A stretch of DNA of 64,000 nt from Polytrichum commune (taxonomy: Eukaryota; Streptophyta; Polytrichopsida; Polytrichales; Polytrichaceae): the NCBI GenBank assembly GCA_950295325.1, contig OX485803.1:682001-746000 (forward strand). Reading direction: 5' to 3'. The notes below the pieces were generated by a model, which had not been told where the DNA came from, did not search any database, and saw only the letters and a program-made list of their open reading frames with translations. Every line of letters begins with the position of its first letter. Position 1 is the stretch's first letter. The translations under genes and the position numbers were made by a program. Below, piece by piece: positions 13,219-40,944 of this stretch.

Positions 13219-13715
13219 AGACCTTCATAACTTCGTCATTTGATCTCTGTTTCCATTGAGCGACCAATCCATCATCATTTATTCTTCACACTAATGTCAA
13301 TCAACTTACTACCTCCATGCGGATTAACATTCATGAAGTTATGGATGTTCTAGCCGTGGCAATCTTTCAAGCCATTACTAGGTCACTATTGTCCCATCAT
13401 AAGTCCCTTGGAATGTTGGGCGATGTCCCTATGTAGCCCCCGCCCTCAAATTACCATATCTCCTAGCTCATATCTCCGATTGGGGAGTTATGAAGCATTC
13501 TAGAATCCGGACACCATAATCTACTCAATGCTCATGGCCTTATCTTCGCAAGTCCTACTCTCCATGGGTGGAAGGTGTTTTTCAATGCCCCGGGCCCCCA
13601 TCCACACTAGGATCACTTGGCCCCTCTCACCTATAGTGCCGCAAGTAACGAGCGTCACTCCGGGGTCCCCCTTGTGCCCATGATATTGCAGGCATTCCTT
13701 ATAAAAAGATGTGCA
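13219..13715 (-). mobile_element. R1 repeat copy C, 5' half only
   Basis: In reverse complement it follows R1 from the gcacatct start block through cctaggatcacttgg-like and gggagttatgaagcattcta blocks to gaagttatgaaggtc, where it stops about halfway. It abuts R1 copy B tail-on at 13218 and a LINE reverse transcriptase at 13716. I could not find matching target-site duplications. Confidence 0.6.
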
Positions 13716-15250
13716 ACAAGCATAGAGTGTGGTTTTGATACTATTTGGTGAGGTATTAAAATGGTATCCTAGTTGATCTTTCTCTAGCCATGTAAGCAGG
13801 GGTTTTAAGATTATGATGAATAGATATGGGCTTAAGGTGCTTTCTTGGATGGTGCCCTGGCTAATTTGGATGGTCGTTGTTGTTGTGAAGTGTGCACCCA
13901 ATAATGAGGTGGTCGGTTTTGCATAGATATTATAGACTAGTTTGATGGTGTCTAGTGGTTTTCAAGGTCTTCCATTATGGACAATAATCGAGGGTGATCT
14001 ATGGGGCCATATGCGTCCTGAAAGTATATGTAGGTAATGTAAATATCTTTGGCTATAAATTTGGCGTATTCTAAAGCGGCGATGATTGCCTGGATTTGTT
14101 TAGCCATATTTCTCATAGGTTTAAAGCCATCCTAATTGTGGTAAAGGATTGTATGTTTTTTCACTTAATGTAATGAGGAGGGAGGTTAACATGCTTGTAA
14201 AGAGCTCGTAGATGGTGCATATGAGGGCTATGGGTCTGTAGTTTGTGATAATTGTAGGGTTCTTTATTATGGAGGAGTATGGTGTTGCTATGCTTCCATT
14301 CATTGGGTTTTGTTTTTTGGTGATAACATTGTAAGAAAAATTGGTACGTCATGTCCTGAAAGTTATTTGGTAGTGCTTTTAGGCATCACATGGGATACCA
14401 TCCAGTTCGAGGGGTTTGCCTTTGAATAGGTTGTCTTGTCTAGGCATGTAGGTTAGATGATTGTAGTGAATGATGTGGTTAGTAAAGGAAGTTTGGAGGA
14501 AATTATTTTCTCTAGTATGAAACCATCTTTGGACTGCTATGGGTATAGGCGGATAACTCACATACATTCCGGCAAGTGTTTGAACATAGGGAGCTTATCT
14601 TATGAATGACTCTTTTTGTGGGAAGTGAATGACATTTGCGATGGCCTCATGATGTTTGGCTAAGTTTCCATAATTATCTAATATGAGGCAATCGAGTGGT
14701 ATGGAATTTCGATGGTTGAAAATTATTTTATGAATTATTTTTGGTTTTTTACCGAGTTAGAGATTCATAATTTGTTATTGATCTCTTACAATTTTGGGAG
14801 GTTTCTGCAGTGGTTATACTTTATGCTGCGGCCTTGGCACCCTTGGTTGTGTTTGCAATGTTGTTTAGTTAATTTTGTTTGGCATGTGAGTCATTGATGG
14901 TAGGTGGTGGAATTGTGTTGGGATGGTTCTTTACTTCTTGACTTTTAGGCTTGAGGTACTAATTCTATGGAACTGGGAAACTAGTAGACATGATGGCATT
15001 TTTTATTAGGTGATAGGAGTTGAGACATTTTTTCATTGTTTTTGGAGTTTGCGAGAGGTTATGTTTTTTGCATATGTCTCTTTGTCTTGATTGATGTGGT
15101 CCCTTGTGTTGATTGTGTTGAATTCTCATCCATCTTGTCGTGTTTTGTATGGCTATGGCTTCATCAATTGATATTGTAACTGGAACAAGCATTTATGGGT
15201 TTTGCACGTCACTGTGGTGGCCATTAGTTGTTGTTCGCATACTCCATGTG
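13716..15250 (-). pseudogene. Decayed LINE reverse transcriptase
   Basis: Reading on the minus strand, several frames together spell a LINE ORF2. A linker is followed by KPLELDGIP, a region ending in NEWK, then NYRPIALICTIYELFTSMLT (RT block 2) and LIAALEYAKF with a degraded motif A (YITYIYFQDAYG). ISQGTIQESTLSPYLFIIIL follows (motif B), then LGYHFNTS and LYA. The similarity breaks exactly inside the catalytic YADD motif, where R1 copy C begins. Stops and frame changes are frequent. The family is close to the minus-strand LINE at 47849-54924, which has TIYKFFTSSLTSIL at the same place. The start near 15250 is uncertain. Confidence 0.75.
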
Positions 15251-15818
15251 TTTGTATATTTATGCAGCTACAAAATATATAGACTATCTTGTGTAGGGCA
15301 TGTGGGAACTTTGTAATTGTGACTTTTAGACATGTATTGATAGCCTTGAAGCATGACATTAAGGCCTCTAAGTATTCCATAATTTTGAAACCCTTAAATT
15401 GTGTCAATAAACATAAATTTTATATTCTTGTATTTTTAATTATTTGTATGACATAAACATGCAATTCATTGTTGTTGTTAATATATTACTATGTTTCTTT
15501 TGTACTAGACATGATTATGATTTCAAACCATAAACCCTGATCCTTTAGAGAATGTTTTTTCTCCTTGTTTTCTACATGTACTTCTTGTGAGGCTTGTCAT
15601 CAATAATACACTTTAAGGACTTTGGGAATTGGGATATTATTTACATAAAAGCAATATAAGGTAGCATTAACTATATGTCACCAAAAAGCCTCCACCCTTC
15701 AATTTCGTCCTAGCCCGAATGGAGAAGTTTATAATGACATGTAGAGATTTCTCTCTTTGTAACACAATGTATGATTCCAATCTATCGTTGGAATATATAC
15801 AACTTAACCAAGTCTATA

Positions 15819-15986
15819 CTATGTTTTCTTACACTCCTTAATCTCGGGTAATGTCACATCCTTGTACTTCTCTAAAGTCCACCCGGCCGCTTTGGCCACG
15901 CATGCCTTCAAAGATATCCTTCTTGTGAAGCGAGTCATTGCCGTCGACTCCACACTACTACATGAGTTCTCGTTTATTGATTCCAT
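15819..15986 (-). CDS. Small ORF in T repeat copy D, core ISLKACVAKAAGWTLE
   Basis: The ORF is 55 residues from ATG at 15986 to the stop at 15819. It starts MESINENSCSSVEST, then has TRR before the core ISLKACVAKAAGWTLE, and ends KYKDVTLPEIKECKKT. The copy A ORF has a matching SIEST element before the core and a matching C-terminal pattern, including the last Thr and stop. Core codons differ from copy A by ten synonymous changes and one conservative change. No signal peptide, membrane segment or known domain is visible. It may be the remains of a longer LTR-encoded protein; no product can be named. Confidence 0.55.
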   Translation of the reverse strand: MESINENSCSSVESTAMTRFTRRISLKACVAKAAGWTLEKYKDVTLPEIKECKKT

Positions 15987-16149
15987 GAATTACACAAGTT
16001 TAAGTATTGATAAATATTTGTCACTTATTGTAGTTTTCTCCTCACGCTTGAACCACTATATTGGTTTAATGAACTAATGGTTATCCCTAATGGAACCAAG
16101 CAAACTTCCTTTGTTCCCCTAGACTTTACTAGCTAATAGTATAACTTTC

Positions 16150-16750
16150 CCATTACTTCTCGGAATGTCCTGAAATTTTATCTGTAACTAGGGAGACAAA
16201 GCAAAAAACATCTCACCAATTTGTGAGCCTATCCCATTTTCTGTCCGACAGTTATGACCATTTTAGTGTGTCAGTCTACCCAGATTTCAGAATGTCATAA
16301 CTTCCTCTCACAGGCTCCAAAGAACTTCAAATTTTGGGAGCAATCACAAAAACTAATTGTTTATGACCCCCTGAAACTTCAAACTATTTTCATTTTCTGC
16401 CAAAACGTTATGGCCTTTTTAGTCTGCAATTCTTGAAAACACTTCAGAATGATATATCTCCTTCTCATCTATTTGGAATGACTTGAAATTTGTACCACAA
16501 CTAGGAAACCTAAGAACAAAGCATCCCTAAAAATTTCATACGTTTCCAAGCCTCTATCTAGAAGTTATGCCCATTTCAGCTCGAAAATGTAGGCGAAGTT
16601 CAGAATGTCATAACTGCTGCTCTAGTACTCCAAACATCCTCAGATTTTGACCATGTTCATATAAACAAGTTTTTTACTAACCCTCTAGTTTTCACCGAAG
16701 TATCTTCTTCTGCTCGGAAGTTATGTCCCTTACAACCTAGACTACTCAAG
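16150..16750. repeat. 155-165-bp tandem repeat inside T copy D
   Basis: Four diverged units begin with variants of ttcagaatgtcataacttc, near 16160, 16279, 16443 and 16599. Each also has a gaagttatgcccattt-like block. The array sits in the part of the element where copies A and C hold different tandem repeats. Confidence 0.65.
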
Positions 16751-17354
16751 AAATACCCAAGAAATATGAACTCAAGTACTACAACTTGAAGCCATAAAAT
16801 ATCATAAAATTATTCACACCAAAACTAATTCTAACAAGAGGTCAAGCCCTCTTCAAGGCCAACTAGCCTTGGCTTTCCAACTAAAAATTAAGCACACACA
16901 TGTGCTCCAATCTGGCTTCCAACACACCCACACTTATAACACGTGGGGTGCCTTGGAGCACGAAGGGAAGAGAGGATGAGTGAGGGAAGAATGAAGGATT
17001 ATATAGTGAGTTTGAGGGGGTGAGCACCCTCAAGGCTCACGATAAGCCCTCGAGATCTCCTCCTACTTTGTAGGCTCTAATCCTATCTCCTAAGCCTTCC
17101 TCCCTCAAATGATCAACAAGGATCCTAATTCAAACATTTAACTAACATTGGCTTTCTACCTACCACACTTTACCAAGGTTTGTCCTTCTCCTACTTAAAT
17201 CCACTCCACAAAAGCCTAATGCTTCAAACTAAGCTTTCTTCAAGCTTCATTCTTTTTATATTTTTGTGAATAATCATAAATCACCAAAACACCACTTGTA
17301 ATGTTTTACAAGTGTTAACAACCAATGTGGGCATCAATTTGGCCTCACACTATA

Positions 17355-19806
17355 TCATTCAAAGATTTATAATTACCCATAAGGTGCCAATAGAAACAAC
17401 AATTTACCATTATTTTGAAATTTTGCATGCCATATAATCCATTATAATAGGTAACAATTCCCCTTCCCCCCCCCTCCAAAAAAAAACACAATGTTATTGT
17501 ATGTATATACATATTCTAAGAGGAAGTAACGTCCACGAGCCATGAGTAGATCATACTAGACCTCATTGTAGGCTCTTGATCAATCACAAAATGTCAAGAA
17601 TAGTTCATTTTTAAAGAGTCATCTTGACCAACAAGGTGACCTTGATAACTACATCCACATATTACAATAGTATCATGACGGTTTCAACGATAACTGTATT
17701 ATTTGGAGATTTGTAGAAATTTTTGAAAAACATTGTCGATAAAAAAACAACAAATTTGAAAAGGAAAAGTGAGAACCTAGTAGAATATTCCACTTGTCGA
17801 AGTGGAACCATAAGAATAAGTAAACTATTCAACAACGACCTTGGGATTAAAATAATTTGGAAATATTAGGGTTGTTTGGAGGTCCCTTCTCATCTAATCA
17901 CTGCCTTTAAGAACTTCAATAGCATCTTCAGTCCATCTGACCCCGATCGTTGTTGCAGAAGAACTGTGAGTGCATGTCAAAAACCTCAAACATGACTCCT
18001 TGTGGTAGTCCCCCTCCTCATATCTAGGTTTGGCAATGGCACCCTTGTAGTGTCACCAACACTAAATGTAAACCTAACATTAACTGTCATTTCTTGTAAA
18101 AAATTTGGGCATCATATATGTATAATGTTGCAAATACTATTGCTTACTATGTAAATTTTCATCCAAATTTGAGTCATCCAAATTTCAATCATCCATGACA
18201 ATATTTCATTACAAAAATGTAAGGATGCAAGAGATACCAAACAAAAAGTGGATGAACTAGAAATAAGTTGAGATGACAATACTTGTAAACTCATTTATAA
18301 TAAGTGTGATTAGAAAAGTTACCACAGAGACATAAAATACCATATGACACTAAATACAATGTTTACAGTAGTTCTGGAGGTTGTCAAACCTAGTAACAAG
18401 GGGGCCTGGTTTATCATTAACTTTGATTAACAATGTACAAAGAAATAACTAAAAATGTTGACATGGGTAAAAGTGTCATCAAGTTCAAGACATTGCAAGC
18501 CAATATATGCCATGTCTTTGTTGCCAACTCTTGTGTGCTTCCATAACTTAAACGTCACATCTATTCAACACATTTGTAATATTCATATTGCAAGCCTGCT
18601 ATTATTAATTTATGGCGTGTATCCACAAGAGTTGTCACATAGCAAGCACGACCTCTATCCTTCAACCTTCAAACTTGTTGGATTGTCATAAGATGTTATG
18701 AACATAAGATTGCTCCGGTCAAATAGAAAGAACCCCAACTTTGATATGAGACAAGTAGTAAGGATGTGATATAGATAGTTAATTTTACGGTTTGCACGAG
18801 AAATGTATAATATGAGGTTGCACGAGGTGAACTATTTATGTGCTTAGACTTTTCCGGCTTAGTGTATACATCCTAACCTCCTTGATGTCAACCTCCATAA
18901 TGTCACTCCCTCATATCTTGAAACCCTAGGGATTGGACATGCTCAATAGGAAATGTCCCTCTTTGTTGTCACATTTTCTTTCCATACATCACATGTTTTG
19001 ATATTAAAATTATCCACCAAAGAATTCAAACCACATGCATCATCATTGTCAATATTATAATGTTGACTTTCTGTCATTCCTAATTGTCACATGCTACAAT
19101 GATCCTCTGTTAACACTACATGCCTCCTTCATATCCCGTGCACTTTGCTTGCCACAACCATGATATTAGGGAGGTTTGAGTGTGGTAGCATTTGAGGCTG
19201 AGGTGCTTCTAGATTCTAGAATCATGTGGGATGTGTACAATTCACCACTTGTGAGTAAAGTTTGTACAAAAGTGTCACCACATCGTTACGTCGTCGACTA
19301 ACATGCCAAATGATGACCAAATGGATACATTGTCAAACCCCTAGCAAGCCTCATCGGGTTAAAGTTATGTAGGGGATCGGTACCATGGGAGTGTGTACTT
19401 TTCATCCCCAATGTACTTTTACAATTCATATGACGATGTGTTTGTTTTTCTTTTTTCTCAATGTACATGTTAGGCTTTGTGGAAATGATTAGTGGTAGAT
19501 AAATGTGTCCCTAATGTGTTCTTACTTTCTTTTCTATGATTCTTCCAAGTGTTAAATAAGATATTTCGATTCAAACTTTCATTTAAGTTTTGAAGTCTAC
19601 TTTCATTCAATTTGGATAGGTTAGTTTTATGAAGTGGAAGATTTGCAAGCAATTTTAAAGATAGAATTCTACATTTTGCTTTTGCATCATAGAAGGGGAT
19701 GTTACATCTTTGTTGTTGTTTGGTCCCTGGTCTCAAGTGATGTGCATGGGATTTGCATCTGTCTTGTCTTACAAACTGCGCTGTCTCTCTCCAGGTGCAA
19801 GAAAGC
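17355..19806. other. Intergenic region upstream of the receptor kinase gene
   Basis: No coding region is supported apart from the repeat at 18040-18370. A mixed poly-C/poly-A tract lies at about 17460-17490. The promoter and 5' untranslated region of the gene at 19807 should be at the right end, but I saw no convincing TATA box at a fixed distance. Confidence 0.4.
18040..18370 (+). repeat. Interspersed repeat, copy 2 (pairs with 6330-6660)
   Basis: It starts cttgtagtgtcaccaacact and carries the same ordered blocks as 6330-6660, including catccatgacaatat and catatgacactaaatacaat. It has small insertions, among them a second catccaaattt unit. Confidence 0.7.
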
Positions 19807-34870
<15,064 letters not shown>

Positions 34871-35714
34871 GTCAATGGCTTCATGATGCCAATGTACAGA
34901 AATTCCACCTGGACGTTGGAATTTTTTGATGTGTGGAAATTTGCGTCATTCGGTTTAGGGGTTAGGGAAAATAACTCAACAACTCCATAAACTTAGGTTG
35001 TGCATGTAACTTGGACTCGAGGTTTAGGGTTTGGGCATTCCAAGAGACAATGTCTAATGTACAATACTAGCTTGAACCCGTATCATCCTAGCCTGTTGTA
35101 GTGCATCTGTGCATATAAATTATGATGTTTTAATGTGGTCCTATCATGGTCCAAGCCAACCCCCGTGGATGCCACCTTGTTGTTTCCATCCACTATTCTA
35201 GTATGAAGATGCATCATCCCAATATGTTACACCCATGCATATGAATAAATGTCTCACACCATTCATCCATTTTTAATGGTTGGCTTGTTTTGAAAGGCTC
35301 AACGCCGATGGCCTCATCACCCATGCCCCTCAAGCTTTTCAAGTTTCATGTAGTCACAATAGCTTGGGCTTGGCTTATTACAATTTTTCATATGACTAAT
35401 GAACCAGTGAGGTTTGAAGATCATTATGTTTTGCAGGTGTTTCCATACATTTATGAAGTGACATTTGTTTCACTTTTACAACAACTCTTTTGCTTTGACT
35501 CCATATGTGAAACCCATAAGTCCGTGATACATAGAATGGAGTACGATCACCCTACATTCAGGTCATATTAAGCGTCAAGTACTCATTTATGGCCCATTAA
35601 CCTCAATATTTATGGCACGTGTCAGCATGGGTTTGCCAAGATTTTCTCCAAATTGAATATAGGTAGAGAAGTGGTCAGTCAGACCTAAACAAATGGGAAT
35701 TGATAAATAATAAC
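34871..35714. other. Intergenic region downstream of the receptor kinase gene
   Basis: No gene is supported. The short ORF at 35290-35571 has no recognisable motif. The 3' untranslated region of the kinase gene should lie at the left; I could not pick a poly(A) signal with confidence. Confidence 0.4.
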
Positions 35715-37090
35715 ATATTTGAGTGAGAAGTAGGCAATTCATCAAGCAGTAGCAAAAAACAATTATAAATGCATAATTAATGAAGAATTAGAAAATTAAT
35801 ATACTCAAAATGAATAATCAAAATTTATATCAGAAACCTAACCAACTCCTATCATAGCCCCCACCTCTATATGAAGCCCATCCCCTAGAATGAATTCGTC
35901 TTAACAAAGAAACATTTAGCCTATAGAATATCTCTTTGGAAGGAAAGAAAGACAGATCCGATGTTGCCATTGGTGTGAATTGTGGTGTTGCTTCGTTTTT
36001 AGGTGAGTTAAATCTATATGTAATCTCAAAACGGGTAATAGGATAATGAGAGGGCCCCAACAATTATTGCGTCTTTCGAAAGGTGAACACCTTAAACGGG
36101 AGCGGACAAGCTGGTTGGCACCTAGCTCCCCCAGGGACAAACCCCTCGGTTCCCACATGGTTGGTTGAAAATATTTGGTTCACGCAGCTACCCCCGAGTG
36201 CTATGATTGCGTAGATCATAGGTGGTAGGGTGCACCAGAAATCAAGTGCTACGAAGGTTGCCCATCCAACTCAATACTGTTCCGGCCTTAAGCGGCTTAG
36301 TCTTGAAGTTCCCATGGGATCGAGGTTAAGGCCTTGGGTTTAAGCCGCCATACATCTCTTTGTATTTTCCATGCTTGCAATGGATGGGTCTACGTAGACA
36401 TCACAAAGCACTAGGCACAGTGCATTAGCTACATGATGTGCAAATAGTTTCTAACTTTTGTATATTAACATAAGAGACCATAAAACAAACACTAATGTCA
36501 AGAGTGGTCCAAGTCTTCTAATATGTAGCATGTCCCTCCATTTTGTATTGCAACATTGGTCCCACATTGAGGAAAATAGTCCATTATAAGCTTACGAAAA
36601 TGGACCTTATGTGACTTTAAAAAAAAATTAATCATACATTTATATGTAAGTGGTATATGGCAAGGATTGTAGTCACGAACAAACAATCGAAAGAAATATG
36701 TGGTGTTACCAAATTGTATATAGATATAGATTAGATATATTGAACATGTTATCTTCAATATATTTTCTCCCCATGCTAGGATGCCAGTAAGTTATGCATG
36801 TTTTGTGAGTATTTAGGGTAGAGGGTGCTTAAACCAAAACTTTAAGCACTTGCACATAATATGGCTATGTGCTTGATTAAAATTTTTGTATATTAGCCTT
36901 TGGGCTCAACATAGGTATAAAGAACAAAAAAAAGTCTCAAAAAAATATTTGATGAATATTTAAAGTCAAAACCATTAGATGCTTTAAAATAACCCCAGGC
37001 CCCGTGTATGACAACCTTGCATATGGTGAGGACCCCCACCTTCATTGCCTAGAAGCAACACAACATAGGTGGATATTAGAACCAAGCTAG
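35715..37090 (-). repeat. 5S-bearing interspersed repeat, copy 1 (pairs with 62500-64000)
   Basis: In reverse complement this segment follows 62500-64000 from ggcaatgaaggtgggggtcc, through a block coding QCGTN-AIQNGGTCYILEDLDHS in one frame, a 5S-like segment and cctcggttcccacatggttg-like DNA, to gatgaattgcctacttctcac. In the second copy the segment follows directly on a LINE reverse-transcriptase remnant, so this copy could be a 5'-truncated LINE tail. A Cassandra-type TRIM element is the other option because of the 5S segment. I did not find TG...CA ends or a second LTR. Confidence 0.7.
36227..36321 (-). pseudogene. 5S rRNA-derived segment
   Basis: On the minus strand it reads gatcccatgggaactt, then a taagccgctt block, then gaacagtattgagttggatg, then ggcaacctt, ending ggtgcaccct. 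These correspond in order to the GATCCCATCAGAACT, TTAAGC, AGTACTAGGATGGGTGACCT and TTGCACCC parts of plant 5S rRNA, including the intermediate element and C box of the internal promoter. It is too diverged to be a working 5S gene. Confidence 0.7.
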
Positions 37091-39289
37091 ATCAAAGCCC
37101 AACTAGTAACGGTGCACAAAGCAACATGGCCACCTCCATGATCCCACTTGGTTCAGTTGCAAAAGCGTATGTGAACCATCCGAACAGTTCACGAGTCATG
37201 GTAAAAACAATTAGTACTGTATTTTGTGATTTTTTGAATATCAACCTACCACCACCACCTTCTCCATTGTACATGGATGATCCAATATTTGCACACATGA
37301 TGAAGTGGAATGCAATGTGGTTTAAGTGCATTCCACAACTACACCTTGAAGCTTTTCATAATCAAGTCCGCAAATATCATACTTAACTATGTGTAAATAT
37401 GCATGGTTACTATATTATACTTAATCAAGTAAATTGTACACACTTGGAGCAAAGGCTAAATAAGATACCTGTGAAAAAAAATCTTTGTTTTTATTGTGCC
37501 CCGCGAAAAGCTATGCTCTGTGGACGATGTCAAGAATACGTGATTGCTTGATGTCATTTTGATCCACACGGTGGTCTTCCTTCATAGCTATGTCAACATA
37601 TTACCATGGCTCATGCTCAAGGGTCGACATTGGTTTAACAAAAGAGGAAGATCCCAAGGGCCCAGGGATGTGAAGTTTGTCATGTCCGCTCAGGTTTACA
37701 ACCAAGGTTGCAACATTCCTCACATGTGAGTACGGTACCTGCATGGCCAATTGGGCACTTAAGTGCCGAATAATTATTTTAATTATTGCAAGGTCATTAT
37801 GCAGTTACAACAATATTTTAATCATTATTCGACACCCATGAACAGTATTAACGGAAAATTCGGCATTATAACTGTAGTTTGTTATTTTTGTTACATTCAT
37901 CCCTCCTCTTAACGCTTTAAGCTCAAAAATACTGTGATTTTTGTAGACAATATGTTTTCATGAAATAATTCATAGTCTGAGGATGGGGTTGTATGTATGA
38001 ACAATTTCAATGCGAAAATTTAGTATAGAGGTTTATATGTGTAGAATAGTGTGATTTCATCTATTTTGGCAATTCATCCATGAATTTCATCAACTTTGGG
38101 CAGTGAGGCTTGTATTTATCACATATTTCGGCACCTCACAAAATGACTTATTTTTTGCTGAACTGGTCATGCAGGTGCGGTAATATTTTGTTATTCAAAA
38201 GCATTGGGAACAAATGACAACATAAAACACTAAAACCTTGTAACAATGAAACATGGGAGTGCAATCATGTGAGCAATGAGCAATGAGTGGTAATTTTTGA
38301 GTGGGGAAGGAGGGAAAATATTTGTAATTACACCCAATAGTATCTTATACTTGTGGTATTTTGCCACAAATTGTAAAAATTATGTTTATACTAATATGAA
38401 TGGAAATGAATTTAAATATTTTTGTTAGTTAAACATTCAATCCTTCAAAAATTTCAAGCACATTCTAAATGTTGAGTGTCATTTAGACTATTTTTTTAGA
38501 ACTCACATAGGTTTGAGAAATGAATTGATGGCGACATAGTGGAAGTAGCAAATTCAAATTCAGGGCATATATGGAAGTGTAAGAGAAATTGCTCACTTGA
38601 ATCAATGACCATTGATTGTGGTAAATTTCAAAGGAAGCCCAAGATCCAAACATTGCTACACAATTTGAAGTTATTATCATTTTGATTTAAGAGGAATTAT
38701 CACAACAAAGTTTTTTTAACACATGGGGGAGATGGGTATAAGGCAAAAATGTCAAATACACACACAACACAATGGCCATTTTGTGATTAATGAAAATGCA
38801 AAATCAAAGTCATACCACACATACTTGCACAAACACGTCCGTAACAATAAATTGGTCATAATTAGCCTAATCGTGAAGATTAATGCACTTATCCGCCTCG
38901 TCATATATGAATGGGTGATAAACAATTTGTTGATACCTACGGTGTGAGACTAACGTTGTTAATAGTGCATCTGGAGGCTAAACCTTAAAGCTAGGAGGAA
39001 GTATCACATCAAATTCTCTACATAATGGGATTGTAAATGTTAGACTTCAAGTGGGCACTTCTTAAGCTACGGATGTCAAACAATCAAGAAGATTTGGAGA
39101 AATGGTTGTATTTAGGTGCTCAATTGATTTTTTCCTTGCCACCTTCTTAACATGCTTTTTGTTTGATTTCACTAAGACTACATAAGCCATAGTTCCATAG
39201 TTCCATTTGAACTAGGAATTAGTATTACATCATGCAATGATGATAGGATGACATCAAACAATGAAGAATCTTCCTTGTATGCGACTAGA
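37091..39289. other. No gene seen; contains a possible TIR element
   Basis: An ORF at 37069-37386 (105 residues, with a PPPPPSP run) and one at 38723-38947 have no recognisable features. The only structure I can support is a possible inverted-repeat element at 37734-38179. Confidence 0.45.
37734..38179. mobile_element. Possible small DNA transposon with imperfect terminal inverted repeats
   Basis: The left end GGTACCTGCATGGCCAATTG pairs with the right end, whose reverse complement is CGCACCTGCATGACCAGTTC. The inside is AT-rich and has further tgccgaata/ttcggca inverted blocks. I could not define a target-site duplication, so the superfamily stays open. Confidence 0.4.
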
Positions 39290-39294
39290 TGGTG

Positions 39295-39313
39295 TGTCGC
39301 AACCCTTGCTAGC
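39295..39313 (-). mobile_element. R1 repeat copy A, detached 3' end
   Basis: On the minus strand this reads gctagcaagggttgcgaca, which continues R1 copy A after 10561 (compare gctagcaagaattgcaaca in copy B). It is followed by cacca on that strand (39294-39290), the same 5-bp sequence found before R1 copy A at 9598-9602. The element is thus cut in two by the inversion. Confidence 0.75.
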
Positions 39314-40812
39314 TGTGAGGCCAAACCCCCCACCCTTAAGCGTCCGTAGTCCGAGTAGTGGGTTTGGGCTCACATTCCTCCGCGGTATTGGATTTGGACT
39401 TGGATGAGTCCATAGTGCAAGGTTCACCCTTCAAGTGGTCTTGGATTTAACTAGCTCCTTCATAAACTCAGGTCCTTCATAAACCCAGCTCTTTACTTTC
39501 TAACTAAACAAACCCAGCTCCTTCATAAACCCAGCTCTTTACTTTCTGACTAAACAAACCCAGCTCCTTCATAAACCCAGCTCCTTCATGAACCCACAAC
39601 TTTGTAGTTGTAATCCCCAACTACCTCACTAATTATTCAAGCCCTTAACTAATCTTCCTACCTAATTTCCCTAATTCTACTAACAACCCCTTTCTAATCA
39701 CACAATTCTTCTCTAATCCTAAAATCCTAAAATCCTAGAGAGGAGAGGGGGAGAGAGAATTTCCTAACTTCACTAAGACTAACTAATCCACACAAGTATA
39801 TTTTTGCACTCATCACAACATCAAGTGCTCAACTCTTAAACATGGAACTTGCAACCACGTGTATTCAAAACATGAACTTAAAGTACCACAAATTGGAATC
39901 ATGAATTAACTTTAAAATCCTTCACGTCAACACTAATTCTACCAAGAGGTCAAGCCCTCTTCAAGGCTAACAAGCCTTGGCTCTCAAACTAAAAACTAAG
40001 CACACACATGTGCTCCAATATGGCTTCCCACACCCACACTTATAACTCGTGGGGTGCCTTGGAGCACAAAGGAAAGAGAGGATGAGTGAGGGAAGAATGA
40101 GGGATTATATAGTAAGCTTGAGGGGGTGAGCACCCTCAAGGCTCACGATAAGCCCTTGAGATTTCCTCCTACTTAGTAGGCGCCAATCCTATCTTCTAAG
40201 CCTTCCTCCCTCAAATGATCAACAAGGATCCTAATTCGAACATTTAACTAGCCTTGGCTTTCTACCTACCACACTTTACCAAACTTGGGATGCTTCAACC
40301 CAAACTTAGCCTCCTTCGCTTTCCGCCGCCATAACTTTCTCCCCTTACTTTCCCAAATCGTCGCTCACCACTTAATTCAAACCACGATGCTTAACTCGTG
40401 ATTTGATTGGTGCTTTGAGAATTTGCTTATCCTCCACCTTGCATTCTTCCTTGGGCCTTCCCCATTAAGTGGCCATGATGAGGTGGTCCACTTGTGCGCT
40501 CCATGTGATCCTCCATTCATCCCAATTCGAATGCACTTGCCTCTTGAGTCACTTTGGTTGTCTCCATCCATTTGTACTAGCCTACTCACTAACTACTCAA
40601 TCCAAGTTCTCCTTACCTATCCTCATTCACTCAAATCCTTCCGAAGGTAAAAACACAATAACAACTCACATCCTAGCCTCTTACAACATGGTACTTCTAA
40701 GACTAACATTTCACTCTTTTTATATTTTTGTGAAGTAACATGCTACTTCAAAGTGCATCAACTAACGTTTCAAGGGTCTAAGACTAAATGTGGGCACCCT
40801 TTTGGGCTCACA
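39314..40812 (-). mobile_element. T repeat copy B (LTR-like, 1499 bp)
   Basis: It runs from TGTGAGGCCAAACCCCCC to CCTTTTGGGCTCACA on the plus strand and is nearly identical to T copy A in the opposite orientation. The flanks on the plus strand are ctagc (39309-39313) and cccat (40813-40817), which are not duplicates. They are the reverse complements of the flanks of copy A, in swapped order. Relative to copy A it has lost about 550 bp, including the small ORF; the deletion joins a gaaggagctag block to gttaaatcc. It also has fewer tandem units. It lies in R1 copy B. Confidence 0.85.
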
Positions 40813-40944
40813 CCCATTCCATCGACATCTAATCTTGGCTTACTAAATGTCGATAGACTCCTCATTTTTCCCATTTGGGCAAATACTACGGAAGTTATGA
40901 TTGTTCTAACCTTGGCAATCTCGGGCCCCACTCTCATGTCACTG
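40813..40944 (-). mobile_element. R1 repeat copy B, middle part
   Basis: On the minus strand, tttgcccaaatggg and gtctatcgacat blocks match 9970-10010 of R1 copy A. It is bounded by T copy B on one side and T copy C on the other. Without the inversion it would join 12709-13218 through the 5-bp sequence atggg. Confidence 0.75.

Larger units (their letters stand above)
15676..17349 (-). mobile_element. T repeat copy D (LTR-like, 1674 bp, intact target-site duplication)
   Basis: On the plus strand it runs from TGTCACCAAAAAGCCTCC (eroded form of the TGTGAGGCC end) to GGCATCAATTTGGCCTCACA. It is flanked by the perfect 5-bp duplication ctata (15671-15675 and 17350-17354). It is more diverged than copies A and B. 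It carries a small ORF at 15819-15986, a 155-165-bp tandem repeat at 16150-16750, and a block at 16830-17160 that matches 39950-40260 of copy B. The matching duplications show that this copy has not recombined. Confidence 0.85.

Noticed and set aside
36498-36758. Conserved 79-86-residue ORF (with QNGGTCYILEDLDHS) as a gene
   Set aside because: It is shared by the two copies of one repeat, which are similar at DNA level throughout. I did not see a clear excess of synonymous change.
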